Assembly (NCBI GenBank): GCA_019912905.1
Contig: JAIOHO010000832.1
Coordinates: 1 to 6,901, forward strand
Direction of reading: 5' to 3'
Length of the DNA: 6,901 bases
Source of the DNA: Anaerolineae bacterium
GTDB lineage: Bacteria; Chloroflexota; Anaerolineae; Aggregatilineales; Phototrophicaceae
The notes beneath the pieces are model-generated. The model saw only the letters and a list, made by a program, of their open reading frames with translations, did not search any database and was not told the DNA's origin. A program made the translations under genes and the position numbers. Positions 1 to 6,409 of the stretch are shown here, piece by piece; the first letter of the stretch is position 1, and each line of letters opens with the position of its first letter.

Positions 1-509
1 TATTCCGTCGTCTCGGCGATTTTTTTGCGCAGGTCATCGACGTTATTGTGTTCGTAAGATACAATCTGCGCCCGGCTGAGACGGCAGCCGTCAATGATGC
101 TGGCGTGATTCAACTGGTCCGAGAAGATGACATCCCCGCGCCCGACCAACGCCGGAATGGTGCCCACGTTGGCGGTAAAGCCGCTCTGAAAGGTGATCAC
201 CGCCTCCGCACCCTTGAAATGGGCCAGCCGGTCTTCCAACTGCGTGTGCAGGCTCATCGTCCCGGCGATGGTGCGCACCGCCCCCGGCCCGATGCCATAT
301 TCGTCAATCGCGCGTTTAGCGGCTTCCCGCAGGCGCGGATGATTGGCGAGGCCCAGGTAATTGTTGGCACAGAAATTCAGGACATCGCGGCCATCCACCC
401 GGATATGTCCATCCATCGGGCTTTCAATGGTGCGAATCGTATTGAATAAACCCTGTGCTTTCAGCTCGTCAAGCTGGTCGGACAGGTAACGGGTTTTGGT
501 TTCAGTCAT
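1..509 (-). CDS. kbl: Glycine C-acetyltransferase (2-amino-3-ketobutyrate CoA ligase), N-terminal part
   Basis: This is a PLP-dependent alpha-oxoamine synthase. The family joins glycine and acetyl-CoA to 2-amino-3-oxobutyrate, and in threonine breakdown it runs in reverse after threonine dehydrogenase. It acts in the cytoplasm. Only residues 1-169 of about 395 are in the window; the PLP-binding lysine lies beyond the left edge. Visible family motifs are CANNYLGLANHP (47-58), GPGAVRTIAGT with a following H88 (74-88), the FQSGFTAN stretch (107-114) and DQLNHASIIDG (131-141), whose H135 matches the histidine that stacks on the PLP ring. The ATG at 509-507 is preceded by GAGGA at 521-517 with a 7-nt spacer, which fixes the start. 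The gene diverges from the MscS gene. Related enzymes of the fold (AONS/BioF, serine palmitoyltransferase) are possible, but the N-terminal pattern fits Kbl best. A tdh neighbour, if any, would be outside. Confidence 0.88.
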   Translation of the reverse strand, partial: MTETKTRYLSDQLDELKAQGLFNTIRTIESPMDGHIRVDGRDVLNFCANNYLGLANHPRLREAAKRAIDEYGIGPGAVRTIAGTMSLHTQLEDRLAHFKGAEAVITFQSGFTANVGTIPALVGRGDVIFSDQLNHASIIDGCRLSRAQIVSYEHNNVDDLRKKIAETTE

Positions 510-542
510 GGGAGCGTCCTCGTGGTGCCAGATTATGCGGCG

Positions 543-551
543 ATTCTACCA
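543..551 (-). promoter_or_regulatory. Candidate extended -10 promoter for kbl
   Basis: Read on the minus strand the sequence is TGGTAGAAT, an extended -10 element (TGn followed by TAGAAT, 5 of 6 to consensus). No good -35 hexamer is present at the usual distance, which is common for extended -10 promoters. Transcription would begin near 536, leaving a leader of about 26 nt that contains the GAGGA ribosome site. This is inferred from sequence match only. Confidence 0.45.
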
Positions 552-562
552 CGCAGCATCGC

Positions 563-591
563 TTGATGCACACCGCGCCGTCCCGTATGAT
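563..591 (+). promoter_or_regulatory. Candidate sigma70-type promoter for the MscS gene
   Basis: TTGATG (563-568) and TATGAT (586-591) are separated by exactly 17 bp and match the -35 and -10 consensus at 4 and 5 positions of 6. Transcription would start near 598, about 27 nt before the ATG at 625. A start there would leave out all in-frame start codons upstream of 625, supporting the shorter protein. Confidence 0.55.
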
Positions 592-612
592 GGAGGGAAC
601 AAACCCGGAATT

Positions 613-617
613 GAGGA
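613..617 (+). promoter_or_regulatory. Ribosome binding site that sets the MscS start
   Basis: GAGGA with a 7-nt spacer to the ATG at 625. The open frame extends upstream to a TTG at 496, but that extension overlaps the kbl start and leader, lacks a comparable site and encodes a stretch unlike a membrane protein N terminus. Confidence 0.7.
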
Positions 618-624
618 TGACCCG

Positions 625-1410
625 ATGATTTCGATTGAAGGCATCACCCAGCAGTTCATTCTCCCCATCGGCCTGATTCTGCTGATCGCGTGGATCATCC
701 ACCGGTCATCCCCACGCATCGTGCGGCACACCATCGGTCTGGCGGGTTACGCCCCACAGAAGCTGCGCCCCAGCGAGGAACGGCAGCGCACACTGGCCGA
801 CCTGTTTGCCAGCGCACTGAGCTTTCTCGTATTTGTGATTGCCGCCATCCTGATTCTCGGATTATTTATCGACACGACGACCCTGGTCTGGATGATCGGT
901 TTGTTCAGCGCCGCGTTCGGTCTGGGGGCGCGCCCGCTCATCAGCGATTTTCTGACGGGCATCGGCTTCATTTTTGAGGACACGTTCGATGTCGGTGAAA
1001 AGGTCGAAATCCTCGGCACCGAAGGCGTGGTCGAAAAGATCAATCTGCGCACCACGCTGCTGAGAGCGCCCAGCGGTGAACTGTATACCATCCCCAACGG
1101 CGAGATTCGCATGATTCGTAACTTCAGCCGGGGCCGGTTTTCGACCGCCAACATTATGCTCAAGATCGCGGCCAATGATCTGAGCAGGGCGATCGAACTG
1201 CTGGAAAGTCTCGGAGATGAGGCTGTGACCCTGCTGCCCAACCTGCTGGAACCCTGGCAGGTGATCAGCGAGTCGGGCACGATTGGCGGAACCGCCGAAC
1301 TCACCTTGCTGACCCGCGCCCGCTTCGGCAAGGCCGCCGAGATGCGTCCGCGTTTGCTGGCATTGGTTCAGGAGCGCCTGGCCCAGGCAGAGATCACCCT
1401 CGTCGGGTAA
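625..1410 (+). CDS. Small MscS-family mechanosensitive ion channel
   Basis: This 261-residue membrane protein should open under membrane tension and release solutes during osmotic downshock. Hydrophobic segments lie at about 10-26, 62-82 and 86-115. The third is the glycine- and alanine-rich pore-helix type (FSAAFGLGARPLISDFL, 94-110) that lines MscS pores. It is followed by the beta domain hallmark: F121, G124, a VEILGTEGVVEKI stretch (127-139), LRTTLLR (141-147), IPNGEI (156-161) and N166. The C-terminal alpha/beta domain is about 90 residues. The length is near that of E. coli MscS (286). The start is the ATG after GAGGA, just downstream of a promoter-like signal. Its 3' end overlaps the convergent glycosyltransferase-like gene by 17 bp. 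Nothing nearby suggests a specialised role. Family assignment is firm; gating properties cannot be read from the sequence. Confidence 0.9.
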   Translation: MISIEGITQQFILPIGLILLIAWIIHRSSPRIVRHTIGLAGYAPQKLRPSEERQRTLADLFASALSFLVFVIAAILILGLFIDTTTLVWMIGLFSAAFGLGARPLISDFLTGIGFIFEDTFDVGEKVEILGTEGVVEKINLRTTLLRAPSGELYTIPNGEIRMIRNFSRGRFSTANIMLKIAANDLSRAIELLESLGDEAVTLLPNLLEPWQVISESGTIGGTAELTLLTRARFGKAAEMRPRLLALVQERLAQAEITLVG

Positions 1411-2774
1411 GCCGGTAGATGCCGGTTTCGTCCTCCAGAGTCACCAGCGGTTCAATCTCGAACTGGTCGGCAAACGAGTCAATCGAATAGCTCATGCGGC
1501 GGCGGCCATCGGCGGCAAAGATAATTAAGGTGAGCGTCTCCACATCGGAGTCCAGCAGCTGCTGCTCGGCCAGTTGGGGATCGACCGCCGAAATAGTCTG
1601 GATGAACCGTCCCCGATTGATGCAGATGGGATCATCCAGGTTGGTATACAGGGGGTCTACCATCTGATCTGGCTGCTCCCAGGCGACCAGCGGCGAAGTC
1701 CGCACAGCCTGACTGGAAAAACCCAGCCAGCCATCGCTTGAAGTCAGAATCCCGAACTCGTGGAAAATCTTCTGGGCAGGGAAAATCAGCCAGGCGGCGG
1801 CCAGCGCAACCAGGAGGAGAGACCCAATCCGACGCGGCAGGTGCGCGTCGAGCCACAATGACCCGCTTTCCAGGCCCAGCAGAATCAACAGAATCACCAG
1901 TGGAACCAACGGCGCAGCCACCCGACCGGCATCATTGCTGAAGTTCACCAGCGACGCGCTGAACTGCACGACCGCTGTATAGATGGCAAATAGCAGCACC
2001 AGCAGCAGGCCGAGGCGCAATCGAGTTCGGCTGCCCTGACTGGCAGCGCTGCGGGTATAGAGGATGAGCAGTCCGCAAACTACGCCGATGAGGAGCAGCA
2101 CGTCGACCAGCGGCGAACCAGTCAGCGTCATTTTGCTGCCGATTCGGGATGGAGCCAGCCAATCCAGCCAGGCGTGGAAAAACAGGTCGAGATTATTGGA
2201 AAGCGTAGCGAGGGTCCAGGGCAAGCGCGACCCGGTGGCCGTTCCGCTGACCAGCAGGTTGCGAACGACCCACAGCAAGAATGGCAGCGAAGCGAAAACG
2301 CCGAAGCAGCCAGACGAACACCACCAGCAGCAGCGTGAACACGGTTTCGGACAGCGCATGAATGGCCCACAGCACCTGCGGCCACGACAGCAGCACCGCC
2401 CCGGCACCCAACAGCGCCAGCACAGGCAGCTTCAGGCTGCGGCGATAGAGCGCACCCGCCGCGAAGATAATCAGGCCGAATGCGACGGCGTTGATGACCC
2501 GCGCGGCTTCGAGATTGGTCAGGCCGACGGCTTGCAGAGCAGCAATCAGAATTGGGAACAGGGGCGGCCACAAGGTCAGATAACCCCCGCTGCACGTGCG
2601 CAGCCCATCGCCTGCCAGCAGGGTGCGCGCCGCCGTGAAGTACTGACCGCTGTCGGACCAGGTGGCAATCCCCTGCCTCGTAAGCGTCAGGATCAGACCC
2701 GTCCCCAACAGACTCAGCACTCCCAGCAGCAGCCAGAACAGCGGCAAGCGCCTGATCCACGCCATACTCGGCAT
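1394..2774 (-). pseudogene. Multi-pass membrane glycosyltransferase-like gene (GT39/PMT-like, GT-C fold), broken by frame change and probable internal deletion
   Basis: Two open segments make one gene. The first (ATG at 2774, AGGA just upstream) gives about 160 residues: a transmembrane helix at 11-31, then TWSDSGQYFTAARTLL (38-53) with D41 in the place of the first catalytic acid of GT-C enzymes, WPPLFPILIAAL, and a SETVF motif (142-146) leading a helix. The second, in another frame from about 2310 to the TGA at 1396-1394, starts with a helix ending in LLWVVRNLLVSG, a typical late loop motif of these enzymes. It continues through several helices to a soluble C-terminal domain of about 120 residues. 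The frames switch near 2290-2315 by a net +1. Related enzymes usually carry several more helices between the SE motif and the RN..SG motif, so roughly 80-100 codons appear lost. The family moves sugars from polyprenyl-phosphate donors to lipids or proteins. It lies 6 bp after the oxidoreductase gene. A sequencing or assembly error is the main alternative to a real pseudogene. Confidence 0.72.
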
Positions 2775-2780
2775 CGTATC

Positions 2781-3818
2781 CTAACTGCGCGGGTTCAGCA
2801 GCACCGGCTGACCCGTCCGCGCCGATTCATAGACGCCCAGCACCACTTGCAGCGCGCGGCGGCCTTCCTCCCCGGTAATGAACGGATCGCGCTTTTCACG
2901 GATGGCGGCGGCCATGTCCGCGAAGACATGCGGGTGACTGGTACCGTAGACACTGAGGGGGTCAGGCCGATTCTCATTCAAAATTTCGGATTCGTGTTCC
3001 AGTTCGCCATCGAGCTTCCACATATCCTTGCGGTTGAGCGCCACCCCACCGATCTTGACCGAGCCGTGTTCGCCCAGCAGGGTGATCGACCCTTCGAGGT
3101 CGGTTGGATAGGTGATGGTCGAAGCTTCGATGGACGCCAGCGCGCCGCTGGCAAAACGCAGCGCCGCCACGACGGTGTCCTCCGCTTCCATGCGATGAGC
3201 CAGGGTCGCGCTGTAGGCGAAGACACTTTCGACCGGCTCCCCCATCAGCCACACCAGCGCATCGACGTGGTGAATCGATTGGTTCATCAGCGCGCCGCCG
3301 TCCATCGCCCAGGTGCCGTGCCAGCCGTCTTCGTAATACTCCTGGGCGCGATACCAGCGCACGGTCGCATTGCCCAACAGCAGTTTCCCCAGTCGCCCGG
3401 TCTGCGCCGCTGCACGTAAGTCCTGAATAGGCGGGTTGAAACGATTCTGGAAGGCGACACACAACCGCACGTCATTCGCGCGGGCTGCGGCGATCATGGC
3501 ATCGGCATCGGCCAGCGACAGCGCCATCGGTTTTTCGACCATGATGTGTTTGCCCGCCTGAGCTGCGTCGATTGCCATCTGCGCGTGCAGGCCGGACGGC
3601 GTGCAGATGCAGACCACGTCGATGTCGTCGCGTTCCAGCATCGCCTTGTATTCAAAATACGGTTCCGCGCCGTATTCATCGGCAAAGCGATAGGCGCGAT
3701 CCTCGACAATATCGACCACCGCCGCCAGTTCAGCGCCGGGCAGCGTTTGAATCGCGTGGGCATGATGCGGCGCAATCCGCCCACAGCCAATTAACCCGAA
3801 TCGGAGTGTATCGGACAT
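2781..3818 (-). CDS. Gfo/Idh/MocA-family NAD(P)-dependent oxidoreductase
   Basis: This 345-residue cytoplasmic dehydrogenase should oxidise or reduce a hydroxyl group on a sugar, inositol or nucleotide sugar using a nicotinamide cofactor. The N-terminal Rossmann fold shows the GLIGCGRIA motif (8-16), an acidic residue after the second strand (D36), and CTPSGLH (72-78). The family signature EKP is at 95-97, with K96 the expected catalytic lysine. The C-terminal domain shows GGALMNQSIHHVD (174-186), where H183 matches the catalytic histidine. The residue four before it is N179 rather than the common aspartate. ED at 213-214 and the GALASIEAST stretch (225-234) are also typical of the family. 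The length is usual. The ATG at 3818 has only a weak GTGAG-type ribosome site. It is first in an operon with the broken glycosyltransferase-like gene. The substrate cannot be told: nucleotide-sugar dehydrogenases (WlbA-like) and catabolic sugar dehydrogenases are both possible. Confidence 0.9.
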   Translation of the reverse strand: MSDTLRFGLIGCGRIAPHHAHAIQTLPGAELAAVVDIVEDRAYRFADEYGAEPYFEYKAMLERDDIDVVCICTPSGLHAQMAIDAAQAGKHIMVEKPMALSLADADAMIAAARANDVRLCVAFQNRFNPPIQDLRAAAQTGRLGKLLLGNATVRWYRAQEYYEDGWHGTWAMDGGALMNQSIHHVDALVWLMGEPVESVFAYSATLAHRMEAEDTVVAALRFASGALASIEASTITYPTDLEGSITLLGEHGSVKIGGVALNRKDMWKLDGELEHESEILNENRPDPLSVYGTSHPHVFADMAAAIREKRDPFITGEEGRRALQVVLGVYESARTGQPVLLNPRS

Positions 3819-3883
3819 AAAGTTTTCTCACTGACTTCCATTTGGGGGGCGAAAACCAATCCCCTGCCGTAGATTGATGCAGC

Positions 3884-3950
3884 GACCATTCTAAGCCACC
3901 ACCGCCGATCCCACAACACACGCCTATCACCCTCCCGGCATGACCATTCT
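3884..3950. repeat. 9-bp direct repeat GACCATTCT in the divergent promoter region
   Basis: Copies are at 3884-3892 and 3942-3950, 58 bp apart start to start. The first overlaps the -10 of the minus-strand promoter and the second ends two bases before the -35 of the plus-strand promoter. The positions suggest a binding site shared by both units, but a 9-bp repeat in a 205-bp region has an appreciable chance of being accidental. Confidence 0.3.
3888..3916 (-). promoter_or_regulatory. Candidate promoter for the oxidoreductase operon
   Basis: On the minus strand TTGTGG (3916-3911) and TAGAAT (3893-3888) are separated by 17 bp. The -35 matches consensus at its first three positions and the -10 at five of six. 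Transcription would start near 3881, giving a leader of about 62 nt before the ATG at 3818. Based on sequence match alone. Confidence 0.5.
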
Positions 3951-3952
3951 CG

Positions 3953-3981
3953 CTTACCGGGTGTGGGCCACATGTTATAAT
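3953..3981 (+). promoter_or_regulatory. Candidate extended -10 promoter for the GH2 gene
   Basis: TGTTATAAT (3973-3981) is a perfect -10 hexamer with the TGn extension. A weak -35 (CTTACC, 3953-3958) sits 17 bp upstream. Transcription would begin near 3988 with a leader of about 36 nt, downstream of the in-frame ATG at 3940. This supports the GTG at 4024 as the real start. Confidence 0.65.
3962..3972. promoter_or_regulatory. Small palindrome TGTGGGCCACA in the GH2 promoter spacer (possible operator)
   Basis: Two 5-bp arms (TGTGG and CCACA) flank a single central base. The site lies between the -35 and -10 elements of the GH2 promoter, where a bound repressor would block RNA polymerase. The hexamer TGTGGG recurs in opposite orientation at 3915-3910, overlapping the -35 of the divergent promoter. 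The site is short enough to arise by chance and no regulator gene is in view. Confidence 0.3.
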
Positions 3982-4010
3982 CGGCTTCGTTCTGATCTGC
4001 CGCCTGGAAA

Positions 4011-4015
4011 AAGGA
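4011..4015 (+). promoter_or_regulatory. Ribosome binding site that sets the GTG start of the GH2 gene
   Basis: AAGGA, within a longer A-rich GGAAAAAGGA stretch, lies 8 nt before the GTG at 4024. The alternative in-frame ATG at 3940 lies upstream of the predicted transcription start and would add 28 residues with no family similarity. Confidence 0.75.
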
Positions 4016-4023
4016 TTTTATCT

Positions 4024-6315
4024 GTGAGAAGCGTCCTGAACTTTAACCAAGATTGGCTTTATCTCCCTGAAGACGCCGCCGCGAAGCGCCCCGACAGCGA
4101 CTTCGAAGCGATTACGCTGCCACATACCAACATCGTCCTGCCCTACCACAATTTCGACAACGCCGAATACCAGTTTATCAGCACCTACCGCAAACACTTC
4201 CGCCTGCCGGAACCGCGCACTGACCGCCGCGTCTATGTCGATTTCGACGGCGCGATGATCGCCTGCACCGTGTCGCTCAACGGGCATGTGCTCGGCGATC
4301 ACGAAGGGGGTTTTACACCTTTCTCGTTCGATCTGACCGACTATCTCAACGAAGACGGCGACAACCTGCTCACCGTTCGGCTGGATTCCACCGAGCGCCC
4401 GGACATTCCCCCCTACGGCGGCGTGGTCGATTACCTGACCTTCGGCGGCATCTACCGCGACGTGCATCTGCGCTACGTCGAGCCAGTGCATATTGCGGAT
4501 GTGTTCGTGCGTCCCAAAACCGTGCTGACAACCCCTGGTCTGGAAATTGATGTCACCCTCAGAAATCAGGCCGATACGCCGCAATTGATTGATATTTGGG
4601 CCGCTTTGGAACACTGCCAGTCCGCCCGCTATCAGGCCAAGCTGGATGTCGATTATGGCCCGGTGACGATTCCTGCCAGTGAGGAAACGCGAATCACGAT
4701 CATCATCGATTCAGGTACGCTGCTCAACCTGGATAGCTGGTCGCCCAACATCAATCACGACGTTTCAGAACTGGCGGATGCATCACTACGTCTATGGTCA
4801 CTGGATACGCCCAATCTCTATGGGGTCACCATTGAGGTATTCAAGGACCGGCAGCGCAATGACCCTGCCTCCAACCTGGGGAAACACAGTGATTCGGTCT
4901 ATACCCGTTTTGGCTTCCGCGAGGCGCAGTTCCGCGATGATGGCTTCTACCTCAACGGCGAGAAGATCAAGCTGATCGGCCTCAACCATCACCAGACCTA
5001 TCCCTCCATCGGCGCGGCGGCCCCCAAGCGCTTGCAGGAGAAAGACGCCGACATCATCAAGTACGAACTGGGCTGCAACATCGTCCGTACCTCGCATTAT
5101 CCGCAGTCGCCGCACTTTCTGCGCCGCTGTGACGAAATCGGCCTGCTGGTCTTCGAGGAGATCCCCGGCTGGCAGTTCATCGGCGACGAGGACTGGCAGG
5201 GCATCAGCCTGCGCGACGTGGAAGCCATGATCACCCGTGACCGCAATCACCCCTCGATCGTGCTGTGGGGCGTGCGCATCAACGAATCGCTGGACAACAC
5301 CGCCTTCTACACCCGCACCAACGCACTGGCGCATCAACTCGATCCCACGCGGCAGACCGGCGGCGTGCGTTTCTGGCAGCACAGCGAATTTCTGGAGGAT
5401 GTTTACACCTTCAACGACTTCTCCAACGACGTGCAGGAACCGGTGCAGACGCCACACATGGTCACCGAGTTCAACGGCCACATGTTCCCCACCAAGAGTT
5501 TCGATCAGGAAGAGCGCATGGTCGAACACGCCCTGCGCCATGCCCGCATTCAGGACAAACAGATGGGCATGGAGCGGGTCAGCGGCGCGATCGGCTGGTG
5601 CGCCTTCGATTACAACACCCACAAGGAATTCGGCAGCGGCGACCGCATCTGCTATCACGGTGTCATGGACATCTTCCGCCTGCCCAAATACGCCGGCTAT
5701 TTCTACGAAAGCCAGATCGACCCCAGCCATCACGTCGTCCTGCGCGCGGCCACGTTGTACGCCCGTGGCGAACGCAGCGTCGGCGGCATCGACCCGCTGG
5801 TGATCTTCAGCAACTGCGACGAGATCGAGGTCTACCAGGGCACGGCGTTTAAGGGGAAATTCACGCCGGACCGTGAGCAGTTCCCCAACCTGCCTCACGC
5901 GCCGTTTGTGATTACCGGAATCGAGATGAAGTGGGGCAGCCACGATTATGTGGACATGCGCCTGGTGGGTTTCATCGACGGCAAGCAGGTCGCCGAGCAA
6001 CTGTTCGATCACCGGTCGCTGCCTGCCCGATTGGAACTCAGGGCGGATGACGACACCCTCCACGCGGATGGAGCCGATATGACCCGGCTGGTCTTCAGGA
6101 TTACAGACCGCTACGGCAACCGGCTGCCGTTTACCGATCAGGTGGTGTCATTCGAGATCGACGGCCCGGCACAGTTGATCGGCGCGAATCCGTTCGCCCT
6201 CATCGGCGGCCAGGCGGCGCTGTATATCAAAGCGGGACACAAACCGGGCACCGTCACCGTGCGGGCGGTCACGCCGCGCCTGGACCCGGCATCGGTTACG
6301 CTGACCATTCAGTAA
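4024..6315 (+). CDS. Glycoside hydrolase family 2 enzyme (beta-galactosidase/beta-glucuronidase-like)
   Basis: This 763-residue retaining glycosidase should release a terminal beta-linked sugar, most likely galactose or a uronic acid, from oligosaccharides. From the GTG start it shows the GH2 sugar-binding jelly roll (about 1-155, with YRKHFRL at 55-61, a VSLNGHVLGDHEGGFTPF stretch at 83-100 and GGIYRDV at 141-147), an immunoglobulin-like domain (about 156-295) and the TIM barrel (about 300-575). In the barrel are GLNHHQTYP (319-327), RTSHYP (355-360), and the acid/base motif NHPSIVLWGVRINE with N420 and E421. The nucleophile motif TEFNGHMFP has E482, and W525 is the likely substrate-stacking tryptophan. 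Two C-terminal beta domains follow (about 585-665 and 670-763), the last resembling bacterial Ig-like modules. There is no signal peptide, so it probably acts on imported sugars in the cytoplasm. All catalytic residues are present. It has its own promoter and terminator. The exact substrate is not readable. Confidence 0.9.
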   Translation: MRSVLNFNQDWLYLPEDAAAKRPDSDFEAITLPHTNIVLPYHNFDNAEYQFISTYRKHFRLPEPRTDRRVYVDFDGAMIACTVSLNGHVLGDHEGGFTPFSFDLTDYLNEDGDNLLTVRLDSTERPDIPPYGGVVDYLTFGGIYRDVHLRYVEPVHIADVFVRPKTVLTTPGLEIDVTLRNQADTPQLIDIWAALEHCQSARYQAKLDVDYGPVTIPASEETRITIIIDSGTLLNLDSWSPNINHDVSELADASLRLWSLDTPNLYGVTIEVFKDRQRNDPASNLGKHSDSVYTRFGFREAQFRDDGFYLNGEKIKLIGLNHHQTYPSIGAAAPKRLQEKDADIIKYELGCNIVRTSHYPQSPHFLRRCDEIGLLVFEEIPGWQFIGDEDWQGISLRDVEAMITRDRNHPSIVLWGVRINESLDNTAFYTRTNALAHQLDPTRQTGGVRFWQHSEFLEDVYTFNDFSNDVQEPVQTPHMVTEFNGHMFPTKSFDQEERMVEHALRHARIQDKQMGMERVSGAIGWCAFDYNTHKEFGSGDRICYHGVMDIFRLPKYAGYFYESQIDPSHHVVLRAATLYARGERSVGGIDPLVIFSNCDEIEVYQGTAFKGKFTPDREQFPNLPHAPFVITGIEMKWGSHDYVDMRLVGFIDGKQVAEQLFDHRSLPARLELRADDDTLHADGADMTRLVFRITDRYGNRLPFTDQVVSFEIDGPAQLIGANPFALIGGQAALYIKAGHKPGTVTVRAVTPRLDPASVTLTIQ

Positions 6316-6321
6316 CCATCG

Positions 6322-6344
6322 GGGGTGCGCGCAGCACCCCTTTT
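6322..6344 (+). terminator. Rho-independent terminator after the GH2 gene
   Basis: GGGGTGC (6322-6328) pairs perfectly with GCACCCC (6334-6340) around a 5-nt loop and is followed at once by TTTT. It begins 7 bp after the TAA. The T run is short, so some read-through into the aldolase gene is possible. Confidence 0.8.
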
Positions 6345-6346
6345 CA

Positions 6347-6373
6347 GGATATTCACAGCGAAGCGGAATATCC
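6347..6373. repeat. 8-bp inverted repeat ahead of the aldolase gene (possible operator)
   Basis: GGATATTC (6347-6354) and GAATATCC (6366-6373) are perfect inverted copies separated by 11 nt. The arm centres are 19 bp apart, close to two helical turns, which suits a dimeric regulator. It lies between the GH2 terminator and the aldolase ribosome site. A TTCACA at 6352-6357 resembles a -35 element and overlaps the left arm, but no well-spaced -10 follows. It could instead form an RNA hairpin. Confidence 0.4.
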
Positions 6374-6409
6374 CCCAGACAATCACAAGACTTCTTAAAG
6401 GACGCGCTC

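Noticed and set aside
48..449. Open frame on the plus strand at the left end
   Set aside because: The opposite strand encodes an unmistakable Kbl N terminus through the whole stretch.
496..624. Upstream TTG extension of the MscS gene by 43 codons
   Set aside because: It overlaps the kbl start and both promoter-like signals, has no good ribosome site and encodes a non-family sequence; the ATG at 625 follows a clear GAGGA.
1410..1460. Possible terminator made of GCCGG repeats after the MscS gene
   Set aside because: GCCGG recurs as direct copies rather than as a stable inverted repeat, and no T run follows.
2064..3419. Long open frame of 451 codons on the plus strand
   Set aside because: It is antisense to the glycosyltransferase-like gene and the oxidoreductase, which have clear family motifs. 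Its product is rich in Q, R, H and P with no recognisable domain, as expected of a shadow frame in GC-rich coding DNA.
3940..4023. Upstream ATG extension of the GH2 gene by 28 codons
   Set aside because: It contains the perfect extended -10 TGTTATAAT, so it should lie mostly upstream of the transcript start; GTG at 4024 has an ideal ribosome site.
4798..6063. Open frame of 421 codons on the minus strand
   Set aside because: It lies wholly inside the GH2 gene, which has intact catalytic motifs. The antisense product is a V/A/D/H-rich shadow without motifs.
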